Source of the DNA: Bradysia coprophila | Lineage: Eukaryota; Arthropoda; Insecta; Diptera; Sciaridae | Assembly: GCF_014529535.1 (NCBI RefSeq) | Contig: NC_050736.1 | Span: 5,208,001-5,272,000 of the forward strand | Direction of reading: 5' to 3' | DNA length: 64,000 bases | Part shown: positions 34,991 to 47,169 of the stretch, one piece after another | Numbering within the stretch: the stretch's first letter is position 1 | Layout: each line of letters begins with the position of its first letter | Translations under genes and position numbers: made by a program | The notes under the pieces: generated by a model | Databases searched by the model: none | Seen by the model: only the letters and a program-made list of their open reading frames with translations | What the model was told of the DNA's origin: nothing

Positions 34991-36067
34991 AACAAAACAA
35001 CTGTTCCGCGAACTTGACTTCAAACTGCCTTCGCTGTTTTGAAGCACTTCCCATTGAGTCACGACAACGTGATTACGCTAGAAAGTTTCGTGGGCACGCA
35101 AAACAGAGGTAAACAACATAAAAATCATATTCTTTTGAAATTTTGGGTCCCAAAACAGTCGGCACATTTCCCTGTTTCCCGTCGAAAAACAGGGGGAAAC
35201 AGGCATATACACTCTTATAGGCTCTTAAACTCCGACAGTTTGTCAAGAAAATCGTCTTCACTTATCAGTTGCAGAAAAACAGTTTTTGCTATGTATCCAA
35301 TATTGAACGAGAATTTTTAATAATAGTTGATTATGTTCTTGTTTCGAAATTGTTATTTTGACGAATAAGATTGGAGCCCACCCCGAAGGTAAGACTATAA
35401 TCTCAACTGACAAAGAAAGGATGTCGGAGACAAATACTTATTTTAATCTCGACAGGCAATCTCACTAGTCTTCAAGCTCTCGAGATTTACAAAGAATCCA
35501 CAAAAGTTATCTTCCAACCATAGAGGTAGATAGTCCACTACCTATAGAAATTATGACCCGAAAATCATTGAAAAATTATATCACACACACCACTAACACG
35601 GAAACGTCAACATTTCATTTTAATTTGTCAGTTTGTTCTATTGAGATGGCCCTTGCTTCCAACGTACAAAAACCCTACTCTCTGAAGTAGCTGTCCCATG
35701 GCTCGTTAACTTTAAATATTTTTTTTTTCGAACAGACGAAAGAACATGATCGCCCGAAAATAAACTGTATTGATTTTGGCAACCGGAATCATGTTGTCTC
35801 CGTCTGCAAGTGAAAGTCCTTTGGATATGCCTCGTCCACCTATACCTTCTTCACCATATATGTGTAAATGAGTTCAGCGTTTTCACATTATTTTCTATTC
35901 AATTTTTCTATTACATTGTGCAGTATTTTCAGCAACATCTACAATCTTCCAACATCAAACATGTTCAAAGTCGAAACAAATGGTTGCAATTCGTATATTG
36001 ATCGTTGAGGTGGTCCTCAGGTAAGCTAAGAATCGCAAATGTTACATAAATCATTTACGAATCCCAG

Positions 36068-36271
36068 GCTGATGATGGATCTGGGCAACATTACAATTTT
36101 GAAAAGCTTTCGCCAAGTGAATTAAACACGTTCGGCGTCGGCGTCCCTTACAACGTTTGGTCTATTATGTACTACAGATCGACAGACACGATGCAAGATT
36201 TACTGAGCATTAAAACCACTTTTTGTGTAGAACCGTGCTTCAATTGGGTCAACCATTACAATATACATTAG
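36068..36271 (+). pseudogene. Astacin metalloprotease fragment
   Basis: After an acceptor-like CCCAG, an open frame reads QHYNFEKLSPSELNTFGV, then VPYNVWSIMYYR, which matches the region of astacins that holds the Met-turn (SxMHY) downstream of the zinc site. The zinc-binding HExxH exon is not found upstream, and after about 45 residues the match ends. One GV is duplicated against the usual pattern. It is a single-exon remnant of a secreted zinc protease gene. Confidence 0.6.
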
Positions 36272-36820
36272 ACATCAGAAAATTGCAACTCCTTTACGGA
36301 TGCACTTAATCCACAGGTTCCACTTCATTTACTCACATACTTGCTTTACTTTAGATCACATATTGCTGTCTTAACTTAACCTGTCACTTACGGCTATTAA
36401 TCTGTTATCGATTAACGACGACCAAAATTAGAGAGAGTATTGGTGAAATCGATAAGATGTACTTTTTGGAATTGCGTTAAGCCTTTTCACTTGCAGCTGT
36501 TCGATTCAAAGTCATTCGGTTCGAAGTTACTGTTTATTCTTACTAAGTACGATTCACTCGAACTCGTTGTGGAGATGCAAAAACTGTAATTCGTGCTTTT
36601 TTACAAATCAAATTTATGCGACAAATTTTGCCGGACAGGCGTAGTGCCACCTGTTACATTTCGCTGTGTTTATGACTTTGTGGAACAACCGAAATATATA
36701 GAATTGTCTTTGTTATTCATTAAGCAAACCTCATTTGATATACTCCATTTTGTACGTTGATTCGACGATTTGAATTGTTTTTTTTTCTCAATTGATCCAA
36801 ATAATTTGTGCCAGTCCTGA
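36272..36820. other. Intergenic stretch
   Basis: Contains one end of the AACCTGTCAC repeat family (CTTAACCTGTCACTTACGGC at about 36371), without a matching second end. No gene seen. Confidence 0.45.
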
Positions 36821-37495
36821 TTGACGATAATGGCTCAAAGAGCTACGAGATCAATTACTAAAAAAATGTTGAACGGCTCAAATGATGGAGAAATATCTGT
36901 TCATCAGAAAAACAATGGTTCTGATCATCGACCAACTGAAATGGCTCGCGATGCAGAAAAAATCGCCCAGTTGATTGTTGATCAATTAGAAAAACAGCAT
37001 AACATTCATTTATGCAAAGTTGTGCCAGACGCCAGTTCCGTACAAAGCATTCCAAAGGCACATCCTTCAACAAAAGAACAGGATTCCAATGTAACTAATA
37101 GGAGCGAACGGCGGAGTTCGTTACGAAGTTCTGTTCAACACATTACAGAAGCAAGTTCTGTATCAAAAGAACGAGATTCAACTGTGGACACTCTGGCAAA
37201 CAAAAGAGAACGTCGAAATGGTCTCGCTAACGAAAAATCCATCCATGAGGACTCATCGAATAGACGCCGTGTTACCAGAGCAGTATCAGAGGGACACGTA
37301 GTCCACGTTTCACAACGCCTGGTCCAGACGCCTACGACCAGTCGAGCAAATCTTCGGAAATCGGGTAGAATGGCCGATGAAGCATTCCAAAGCACCGAGT
37401 ACATTTGCAGTCGATGCAAAAGTTCGTGGAAGCAGAGAGACAGTATGGTCTCAAATTACAATTTCCAGCGGTTTAACTACAGGAAAAACCACTAG
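36821..37495 (+). CDS. Hypothetical basic protein, about 222 residues
   Basis: A single open frame of 225 codons. The start may be ATG at 36830 (MAQRATRS), since the codon at 36821 lies upstream by three codons. The protein is polar and Ser/Arg-rich, with several RSERRSSLRSS and NRRRVTR-like basic clusters and no hydrophobic segment, and has one Cys pair near the end (YICSRCKSSWKQRD), which could be half of a zinc site. No intron is needed. It is not recognised. The length without stops and codon use favour a real gene, but an intronless, low-complexity frame could also be a retrocopy or the truncated 5' part of a longer gene. Confidence 0.45.
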   Translation: MTIMAQRATRSITKKMLNGSNDGEISVHQKNNGSDHRPTEMARDAEKIAQLIVDQLEKQHNIHLCKVVPDASSVQSIPKAHPSTKEQDSNVTNRSERRSSLRSSVQHITEASSVSKERDSTVDTLANKRERRNGLANEKSIHEDSSNRRRVTRAVSEGHVVHVSQRLVQTPTTSRANLRKSGRMADEAFQSTEYICSRCKSSWKQRDSMVSNYNFQRFNYRKNH

Positions 37496-37869
37496 TTTTT
37501 GTAGATACAGTTGGATCTGTTAAATTGTATGAAATAAACCTGAGTTTCGCGATCAAAATTCGAGTTATAATTGACCATCAAAATTTTCGAAGATCCAAAC
37601 CGTATTTTCTCAACTCCGCTCCTTGATCTCAAATTTGTGATCGAGTCTAGCCATTCTACCATCAGGGGCTACTGAAAAGTCTATACTCAAATGCATACAG
37701 TTGACACCAAGAACTCTTAAGATATTGTAGGTAGCAATGTGGTATGCAATCACCGACATTTCTGGTTACCTTAGACAGTATGTCCCGTAGTCAGTTTTAT
37801 GATCGAAAATGCTTGAGGTATCGAAAGATGTCAATTTATTAAACAAAACCCGAACCACTCAAAATCTAT

Positions 37870-39468
37870 TCAATGCCACGGAACCTGGTTCGAGTTGCTT
37901 ATGATTCCCTTCTTGATGTATTTCGTTGTTTGCAGGAGTTTATTTTCTTTGACTGGAAACTGCGGAGCCGGTGACTCTTCCGTTGGCTCAGCACCATCCG
38001 GTTTTAACTGAGCGGCACATTTCCAATTTCGTTGATAGTTCACTAGACAAAAGTAATGCGAAATTAGAACAGAAATGAAAGAATCAAAATGTCTTCTCAA
38101 CATACTTTTCCACATTCGAACACAACCGTCGTCGCCTGTACTTGCTAACATCGTTCCAGTTACATTCCAAGACGTCCTCCAAACGGTACAATGATCTGAA
38201 AATTTCGCCACCATTTGAATGTCGTATCTGGGTAGGCCGGCTTGATCGCTAAAAAAATGGTATTTCATCAGAATCATACGGCCATACGTTAATGATAAAA
38301 TTCTTACTTGAGTGGAGGTTTAATGTTAAATATTTGTACGTCTTTACTAGCCACGGCCAATATGTGATATAAACGTCCAACATTCGGGGCAAAACTTACA
38401 TCATGCACTGGCTCCGTAACATTCAGAGTTTCAGTCTTTGTCCATTTACCATTGCCTCCGATGCTGTATTCAAGAATGAACACTTTTCCACCAACGGTCG
38501 TGCTAGTATCGTCACTTCCAGCCTATGGATGTATGTTGATGCAATACGATATCAATTTAAATGTGAATTCACTTACGGCAATCATTGGTGCATGTAATCG
38601 AAAGAGTGATTGATTCCAAGACAAACAACTCAGTGGCATTTTACACGAAACATCATAAGCCAACTGCCATTGGGACAGATTCATCACATCCGGCGCCTCG
38701 TAGATGCGAATAACTCCGTCCTCAGAGCAGGTGGCCAACATTAAACCCTGATTTTTCGGCGCAAACTTACAGTCAGTTACGCTGGTTCTCGAGTCCACCA
38801 GATTGCTGCGACGAACCCAACGTTTCACTGGTGCCATGGTTGGTGTAGTTTTTTCCGAGACCGTTTCTTCCCAAATCGATACTGTTCGATCGAAGGAACA
38901 GGTAGCGAGAACTTGACCGAATTCAGGATGAGCCCATGACACTGTGAGTTGTGGAACAAAGCGCAAAACGTTTTTGAGTGGGTCGAAAACGATTGATTTT
39001 TAAGAACGGAGATTAGGGTTGATATGATCGACAATTATGCTGCGTAATCCGGTATTCACCACAGGATAAACAATGGAAAGAGCAACTTAATTGTCGATCC
39101 AATCAACGCAAAATCGCTCGTGTGTTTTCGGACTAACGAAACTCGTTTTTTTTTTGTACATACCTCGCCAGACCGATCCAGAATGAGCCTTCCAACTCGC
39201 TGTTACGGTCCAAACTCCTTTTTCATTCGGATCCCAAACCTAATCGTTCCATGTACGTTACATATCGGTAAGATAAATAAAGTTTGTTTACCAACCTTGA
39301 CTGTTTGGTCACTGGAACACGTTGCCATTCTTTGGCCATAATAATCGTAGACTACATCATGAATTACGTCTGAAATTTATTTTCGAGTTTAGCTAATGTT
39401 CTATAACCTTACGCATCCTTCAATTTTTCACCTTTGTGCTCAACTCGAATAGATTGCGGTTGAAACAT
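37870..39468 (-). CDS. Nup44A: Nucleoporin Seh1 / Nup44A
   Basis: Seven exons on the minus strand: 39468-39432, 39369-39296, 39239-39164, 38941-38577, 38522-38308, 38248-38106 and 38042-37870. Phases all agree and give 360 residues, the length of human SEH1. It is a WD40 beta-propeller: [60 protein letters not shown] and the last blade CVRMWK with NWKCAAQL. Known roles: part of the Nup107-160/Y complex of the nuclear pore and of GATOR2, which counters GATOR1 in amino-acid signalling to TORC1. The C-terminal tail is polar. The gene is complete, without disruption. Symbol given after the Drosophila orthologue. Confidence 0.92.
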
Positions 39469-40505
39469 TTTTCCTTGCTCTTTAACTTCCAAACGTTAAC
39501 AATATAACTTAGTTAAATGAGACGGTAATCGTGTGATTTGTGCGAAAATGTAAAAAATATTTGTTTTTGCGGTAAAACCTTGCCTTATTACATTGATCAA
39601 CAAAACACTACACTGTCTGCATGACCGTTTCTTCTTCTTTTATTTGATTGGTTTGGCCCGTTGAGACATGGAATTGCCTATATAGTCTAAGCAAAATAAG
39701 TTAGTACCCAGAAGAAATTGCAACAATATATAGTAATGATTTAAAACGTGCAAGGAATCGAACGATGCAACTATTTCGATTTTCCCTTAGCTAAAAAACA
39801 AGAGAAACGTAATTGAAAATTCCGTACAAAAATTCACATTTTTAAATCGAACGCCACTGCAATGACGTATGTATTGGCATATTTTGACATGAGAGATGCC
39901 GCTTGCTATTTTGACAGATGACGGCCGTGTATTCATCTAAATAATTGTGTCATGAATTCTTACAAATTTGTTATTTTGAAGATTGGAAATAGGTGCTAAA
40001 CTTAATAAATTATAAAGTCGTCTACTGTCGAAAACAGATGCTACTCTTTCTGTCGTACTTGGTGGCGAAGAAACAGATGTGAAATGTGAGTGGGAATCTA
40101 CTATTCTTCTATTCTTTCGCGTAAAATATTTGCATTTTAAGACCGAACAATTTCAGTGTACAGTTAAAGAATATGATGTTCGAGGCTGCTGCGTGTACGC
40201 TTCGGAGATTGAAAATGAAAACGAGTCGCCTGGGGGTAAGTAACTTTCATTCCGAATAAAGTAATGCCTGCATGAAAGTCAAAACAATATTGTCGTAAAA
40301 GCATAGCTCCTTGCTCCTATCTCAACACAACTATCACATTTGAGCCAAACTGCTGACAAAATTGCAAGGAGCGTTCAGGCCGATTTAATTAATTAAAAAA
40401 AACAAACCGAAGTCATTCTGCGGAAACCGGTTTTTATTGCAAGTTTAGAATTACGATTTTTATCAGGTTTTTCACCTCAAATAGAATGCAAAGACAAAAG
40501 TACGA
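39469..40505. other. Intergenic stretch with two exon-like pieces
   Basis: On the plus strand an open piece at about 40040-40090 and an exon-like piece at 40158-40234 (acceptor TTTCAG, Cys-containing, donor GTAAGTAAC) resemble the 5' part of a gene whose remainder I cannot find. They lie just downstream of the large transposon-like gene on the other strand. Confidence 0.3.
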
Positions 40506-43500
40506 TCAACAGTCTAACTCTAAGTAATCTACAATATCCATTAGATCGTCTTCTTCGTCGTCGAACGAATTGTCGTAGTTTTTACATGTAATATGATCAC
40601 AGTGCTTACAAGCGGTTGAACAACGCAATCCAGCGCCCTTACAGTTGCATCTAAGAGTGTCGCATCCTTTTTTACAACCACATCGAATTGAGCTCAACAG
40701 CGTTGAGGGTGCGGGTGGAAGGTTAGTGTATATGGGCGTAAGTCGATTATTCGCTTCTCTCCACCCATAGTCCGATGGATTTAATGCTTTACCTTGTTGC
40801 ATCCATGTTTGAATTTGGTAATACGCTCGCAAACTATGGCAACTTGTGGCAGATTCAGTTGGGGGTAGACGCTTTGCAATCACATTGCCAGTTTCAGTTG
40901 CCTTTTCTTTGTATTTTTCGAAACGTAACTTGTTTAGCGTCTGCCCTTGTTCCCCTTTGAACAAAAGTACCATAGCCTGCTCTCCAGCTTTTATTATTTC
41001 ATTTTGTGTGGCCAAGCGGTTGCAGAAGACATCTGCTTGATCTGAATTTTTTTTACAACGAAAACCTCAGCATTAAGACGGCAATTGACTCTAACCTCAA
41101 TATTTACGAAAGACTTCTATACAAACCTGCGAAATGCTTATTGTCTAATTTGCTGTAGAGAGTTCCTTCCCCAATTCCAAAAATATGAGATGTAGACTGA
41201 CATCCGCCGAAAGCATGAACGAAGAGCAAATGTTTTGATCGTTCATCGCCCAACAATTTCCTCATTTGCACGATGTTCCACAATCGTGTGTTCAATGCGG
41301 ACTTAACTTTCTTTGCGCATCGAAGATACAGCCCAAAACGTGTCTTTATTGTGTAGAAATTCATTAATGTTAGCAAATTCGCTTCTTCGCCCACAACAAT
41401 AACAGTTTTATTCAGGGACATTGATGCTGCGATCCGGGCGATTACAACATTCGGGTCCCCAACAGTATCAAACACATTGCAACCCGCTTGTTTCAACGTT
41501 CTTGATAGCATCCTAGTGAATTCATTCCGATTTTTGGCGTTGTTGAGAAAGTTTTGTTTTTTAGTTTTCAATGGAGTGTCGCCAGTAAATGAAATTTCGG
41601 ATGCAAACACTCCCTTCATACTTCGAATAATTTTTTCATCGATTATTGACGCAACAGTTTCCACTTCACTTAAAACTACTGTTGCTGACTTCCCGTATCG
41701 CCTCAAAACAAATTCAACATATCTGCAAAATTCCATTTTTAAGCGAAAATTATGAGTTTGCTGTGAAAAGTTTCCGTTTACCTTCCACATATGGCATTGA
41801 ATGTTTCAGATGTCTGCCAAGAAACTTCATGTATCAACCAATCTCCGCTCAAAACATAGTCACATTCATCTACCGTTTCATATTCGGAAGTTAGTTTTGA
41901 CCCATATTTTTTCCACAAGGTGTCGGCCAACGCAAGCTCGTTTCCATCTCGTAAGAAACCTCTTTCGTCAAAGAATACTGGTGGTCGCTGCGTTAACTCA
42001 TATTGTAAGATGCTTTCAAGCTCATCTTTGTTTCGATTGTTTTGAATGAACAGCAGCCGTTGGAACAACATTTCCGGATCAATTTGCACGTTCTCATCGT
42101 CGATTTGTACAGTAGTTTTTGAGTTCATTAAAATGACTTGATCTTTTTTTCTGAAGACAAATACTGCCGAGTCATTTCCATTCATTTTTGCCAGTATTTT
42201 TAAGCCAATGCGTTCGGCGTCATTCGGATTGCAATGTGGAGATGACACAACGCCATCGACAATGTTTCGCAGACCGGGGATGTCGCCGAAAATATTTCTC
42301 TCGTTCAAGTAATCATAGAGAATTTTAGTATCAGAAATATCTCTCTTTTTTCGTGTCAGTCCAAGTTCTTTATGTTGTTCACTCGTTTCCAGTACTTTTC
42401 GGCACAAACTCTGCATAGCTTCATTTATTGCACCACAACTCGGCATTGCGTTTAACCAAACTGTTCGTTGAATTTCTCCGAATCCTGTTCCACGCGTAAG
42501 ACCACCAGTAGATTTCAAACTTCTCATTAAAACCTATAAAAAAACACTTTAACTTAGCCACAAAATCAAATTAGGAATCATGTAGGAAAATCATAGTGCA
42601 CAATAGTACATGGTCCACCGTCGAAAGCCATTAAAGTTCTTGTCTTTCTAATGTTCGGCAGTTTCAATTTATTTTTTTTATATTTTTACAGTGTAATGGA
42701 ATAACGTAGAAGAAAATTCAACCTGCTCGATTATCAAATCATCTGGTAGGCCACCCCAGAACCGATTTGTTCGTCTTGTCACAAAGTGGCCACTTTCAAA
42801 AAACTGGAGTACATCGGGATTGGACACCTTTAACGCGTGCATATCTTGAAGATAAATTTGAATGCTCTTCGTGTAGTTATTGTGACCTGCTGCTGGGAAG
42901 AAAGGTAGCATCGTCTCGACGGACTTTAAATGGAGCTGAAAATTGGCTGAATGCAAATAACAGATGATTAAAATACTGCGGAAAAAATTTCGGAAGACAG
43001 TCTAACCTGTGCGATCCGCTCTAACGTTGGTCCTAAAAATGTCCAACATTTTCATGTATTGTATCCACAACTCGCAAGTTGCACCTTGCATTTGTAATTT
43101 GATTTTTTCCGTGGACAGTGTTGAATCCATTTGAATGAGTTCTTTGTTATCGTTTAAATCCAATGCGCTTAATTTTTTATGGGCGACATTATCGTACAAC
43201 GTAGCTGCAAATTTAATTGAAATTTTACTTTTACACTAAATTAAATCATGGAAAAGAATGTTTCAAACGCGGCAACATAATTACACAGCCAATTTTCGTC
43301 ATAGTAATTTACAAACTTCTGTTATCCCTAGAGTCGAACGTAGGTTTAGACTTCAAAAGCATGTAAAATTCATTACAAAACTCGGGCTAAGTTACGTTTT
43401 CGTGTGATTGTTGACCTAGGCTTAGCCTCGGATCAACAAACTTTACTTGCAAATTCTACTTTTCAGCTTTTTATCCATTTTCATGTAATTACCTGCCACA

Positions 43501-45847
43501 TGACAAGGGACGGAAAGCTAAAAAGTTCAGTTTGCGTGTGATGTTATACGAAATTTTATTTTCTATCTCGAGTTTCGTAACGAATAGTACATGATTCTAA
43601 TCCGACAGATATTTTTGAAGTAAATAGTTTATCGAAAATTGGCTGTGGTGTTGGGCAGAGAAGCTTCAAGGGAGTGCATATAACACGGATTAACGATTGT
43701 GATGTTATATTAGTCGATTTGCCGTCAGTGTCATTGTTATTTTGAATTGAATAAAGAGCGAAATTAGTAAATGAGCCGAAGTATCACCTATTATTGCTTT
43801 ATCACTCTCGTTGAATATTTTGTCGCTGATAATGGCATTCAGAGCAGCATACACAAGAAGATGAGCACGAATAGCACGCGCTATCGCCTTTCCACTTAAC
43901 ATTTTGAGGACGCTGTTCGGAGCGTAAACTTGTTGAAAAACTTCCTCCAACCCTGATGCAGTCATAATGTATCCGATACAGCCTAGATAACTCATTTTCA
44001 TATGAAAGCCACCAAGCATAACGACGATTCGCTTCAAGATGCTTGAGTCTGGCTCCAATTCGATAATAGATCTCGCCTTCCAATAAAGTGGTTGGTCGAA
44101 AGTAAGCACCGGCGTGCTTCCACTTTTCTGTGCCTCCTTCGTAACAAACATCATCGTTGAATATATGCATGTAAGATTTGACGAACTTAAGTCAATCATT
44201 GGTAAGAACGAAATCGTCGGTTTCACCGAAAATGAGCCAGTAGTTACGGCTTGCATAAAGCCCGACCAAGCTGGCCTGTCCGGAACAGAAGGCCAGGACA
44301 ATGTCCACAGTAAATCTAATTTATTGAATGCATCGTAGACCGTAGTTGGAGACAGTTTTTTGTACTTAATCCCAATGTTGAAATCAACGTCTTCGGAGTA
44401 GTGGATTATCTCAACACAATTAATTTTTTTAACATCGTCCATAGTGACATTGATACGGGGAATCTTTTTCTGGCGGCTGTTTTCAGTGGCTTCAATCGAT
44501 ATCATTCCCATTCCATGGAATGTACCTTTTCCATCCAATGTGCACAGATTGTGGTCAACGTTGTCAGCAACATATTTCGTGACTTTGCTTGGAGGATCTA
44601 ACTGTCGATTGTCTAACTGGTTGTTGGCGATGGAGGCACAATAGTTATATTTACGCACTTCTGCGTACGAGCAACAAAAACCTAGACTGTGCAAAATGTC
44701 AACCAAAAACCGGGATGCCGTTAATACGCTAACTTGAATGCCTAGACCGAGTTGAATCGGAGACAACAAACATCGTGGTCGGCAAACTTGAATGATGGCG
44801 TGACCAATTGACACAATTCGTGCAGATTGATTCGTCTTTTGTCCACCGAAAATTGTCGTCAAGAATATTTGCAATGACGGAGGTATGAATGATAGAGACG
44901 AATCCAGTGATGATATTTCGCTCGGTGATGGATATGTCTCCTTGTTGCTCTTCATCGACTTGATCTCCTTTACAACGATATTTGCAGCATCTTCTATAAT
45001 TCGGTTCGCATTTGTCTTTGCTACATACGATTCGATGATCATCCGGTTGCTGATTTCTCGCATCACGACGAGATCAGATAATCCATTGCGACTCAAGATA
45101 ATTATTTGATCACCGAAATGTTTGACGAGTTTCTCTTTCAAATACCGAACCGTGTACGCCTCACCTCCAGAGAATTCTCGGAATTTTTCATTTAAATCAC
45201 TGGTTGAAAATGGTTCGTTGCTTTCTTCGAGAAATGTAACCAGTTTCAAAAACGACTCGTTCAATTGCTCGTTAACTGGGGCTCCTCTTTGCACTGAATG
45301 TTGAGCATTCGGCGGGTTTCTTCCAGTACGAAAGTTCACGTTGCATTGTTGATGGTAGGCGCAATTTGCAGTAACAAAATCCGGATAATTTTCAATTCTT
45401 TCTGCCACTTGAATGGCCCATTCATCATTCCTCTCTGTTATTACTCGGCAAAGCGTTTCTCGGAAACTTGCAGCTTTGACATGATGAACATTGTTCTTGG
45501 ACATTTCATTTGAAGAGATACTTTTTGCACAAAACATACAGCAATCACTACATGTAAACTGACTTTCAGCAGCATCATCAACTTGAGGCACACATTTCGA
45601 ACATTCTTTCATTCGCTTCTTACGACATTTCTCATGGATCTAACACGAAGAACGTAGACAAACATTTCGAACAAACCAAAAATTAAGTCTTAATGAAATA
45701 AACTCTCACCTTATCTCCGATTAATGGAATTCCATCATTTGGATATAGTGCTCCTCCCTTAATCAATCCATTAACGCCTTTTTGAGTGAGGGTGGTAGGT
45801 TTTTCATCATTTGTAAATGAAATCAGGCAAAATTTGCATGTAGCCAT
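40506..45847 (-). CDS. Large Academ-like DNA-transposon protein, intact, about 1431 residues
   Basis: Seven minus-strand exons, 45847-45710, 45639-43788, 43204-43007, 42946-42723, 42533-41782, 41722-41127 and 41041-40506, join in consistent phase without any stop: 4296 nt. N-terminus: a Cys/His zinc site split by intron 1 (MATCKFCLISF ... IHEKCRKK), then more Cys pairs. The middle has motifs I know from transposon-type proteins of arthropods and cnidarians (DNVDHNLCTLDGKGTF, TFDQPLYWKA, LGGFHMKMSYLGCIGYI, SGLEE), possibly a DDE-type core. Next comes an ERTG-like segment and RFWGGLPDDLIIEQV. Exon 6 looks like an XPG/PIN nuclease (a KKQNFLNNAKN region, VGDPNVVIARIA, VIVVGEEANLL), but the usual D-x-D positions read DPN and EAN. 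The C-terminus is a CXC/tesmin-like Cys cluster (CGCKKGCDTLRCNCKGAGL). A zinc finger plus XPG nuclease points to the Academ superfamily. No terminal repeats found by eye. Confidence 0.75.
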
Positions 45848-46391
45848 TGCAAGATCAAAACAAAAACACAGTCAATAATGTGTTTCTTATACATAACCGT
45901 CATAACCGTACTAACGTCATTGATTTGAATATTACAGCCGGCGGCTCTCCCATGAATTAACATTTTTGACATACAACATGGCGCGATTTCAAAAAAAAAT
46001 TATTTTGTGAGAATTTGATTTCATTTATTGTTTTTGGTTTTTTCAATTATTATTGACGAAGATAATCGAATGAAAATTATATTACAAGCTGTGAAATGTT
46101 AAATAATAAATGTTTTTTTAGTGTTGCTTCTACTTCAAGCTTTCCATGGAAGAATAATTATTTTGCTTAGACTAATATGGTACTTGTTGTTCGAATGAAA
46201 TGTCATAAGTAAAGAAGAACGACGACATCGACAAGAGAAAAACGACGAAAAAAAAAAGTTTACGAATCGTGTCCTGTTCAAACTACTATTTTTTTTCCTT
46301 TCGTCTATTGTCGCTCCGCTTTCGTGATTTTGTTGTTGCTGAACGACGAAATGTTTTGAAGATAAAAATGAATTTTCTTTCGTGCCCACAG
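45848..46391. other. Gap between the transposon gene and the SPAG7-like exons
   Basis: No SPAG7 first exon is visible here, and no clear terminal inverted repeat matches the far side of the transposon gene. The minus-strand open frame at 46135-46509 is low in complexity and antisense to a SPAG7 exon. Confidence 0.4.
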
Positions 46392-47169
46392 AACAGAACG
46401 AATACATTGAAAAGATGAGAAACCGTGAAAAAGAGGAGCTAAATCGCTTCCGGCAGTTCGTCGAAGAGCGAATCGATCGAATATCCAAAGATGACAACCG
46501 GAAATTCATTCAATTTCAACCATTGGACAAAGTCTATCGGAGTGTCATGTCAGTAGCCTATCTCGTAATGTCTATGTAATGTGATGTACGTAATGTGATC
46601 TTCGTTGATCTTTCTCGAAACTCACGAACTTTAAGAGTCGAAGTCCTTAAGCCAAATTTCATTACCAGCGTTGCCGAAGTGGCCGGCCTGCTAGCAATGA
46701 GCTTCGGACAAGAGGGAATCGATCGATACATTATACCCTACAAGTGAGAGTACACACCATCCGAGGACGAAATCCATGCCACACGCAACGGTGAGGAATG
46801 GAACGATGACAGAGCCAAAGAATATGTTCAACGTCGTGCCGAACAAAAACTGGTCGACACAGAAAAGTCTAAAAAGCCGGAAAAAATTGTTCCGCATTCG
46901 AACTACAAAGATACGTACGTGCATCTAATTGGCCAGGACGCGGCATTAGAAGCAGCCAAAAAGACTGAATCGAATAAGTCCTACGGTTTTGGTAAATTTC
47001 CCTTGTTTTTCCTCCGACAGCATGGACATCAATTTTTTTTTTTTTGCTTACAGTTCCCAGCGAGAACAAAAAGGATGTTAGATCCATCGAACAGACAATG
47101 GCTGACATTCAGGCTAAGAAACGGTTGAAATTGTCTCATCACCCGGCAGGTAGCTCGGATGTGAATTGA
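46392..47169 (+). pseudogene. SPAG7 (R3H-domain) homologue, apparently broken
   Basis: Three exon-like pieces match sperm-associated antigen 7: about 46392-46553 (EKMRNREKEELNRFR, RKFIQFQPLDKVYRS), about 46671-46991 (VAEVAGLLAMSFGQEG, YTPSEDEIHATRNGEEW, NYKDTYVHLIGQDAALEAA) and 47054-47169 (KKDVRSIEQTMADIQAKKRL). SPAG7 carries one R3H domain for binding single-stranded nucleic acid and acts in early development in mammals. Two faults: an in-frame TGA at about 46744, where relatives have a Lys or Arg between the IIPYK and EYTPSED segments, and no visible exon for the usual N-terminal segment of about 30 residues. The first intron's borders are unclear and my best junction is about two residues short. 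So it is a pseudogene, or a real gene with an assembly error and a distant first exon. Confidence 0.7.

Larger units (their letters stand above)
33581..36067. other. Intergenic stretch with foldbacks and tandem units
   Basis: About 2.5 kb with no supported gene apart from an exon-like open stretch at 35790-35860. It contains a pair of foldbacks (34184-34548) and a tandem repeat (34620-34990), listed separately. Confidence 0.45.

Noticed and set aside
46135-46509. 124-codon minus-strand frame
   Set aside because: Low-complexity Ser/Arg/Phe sequence antisense to a SPAG7 exon.
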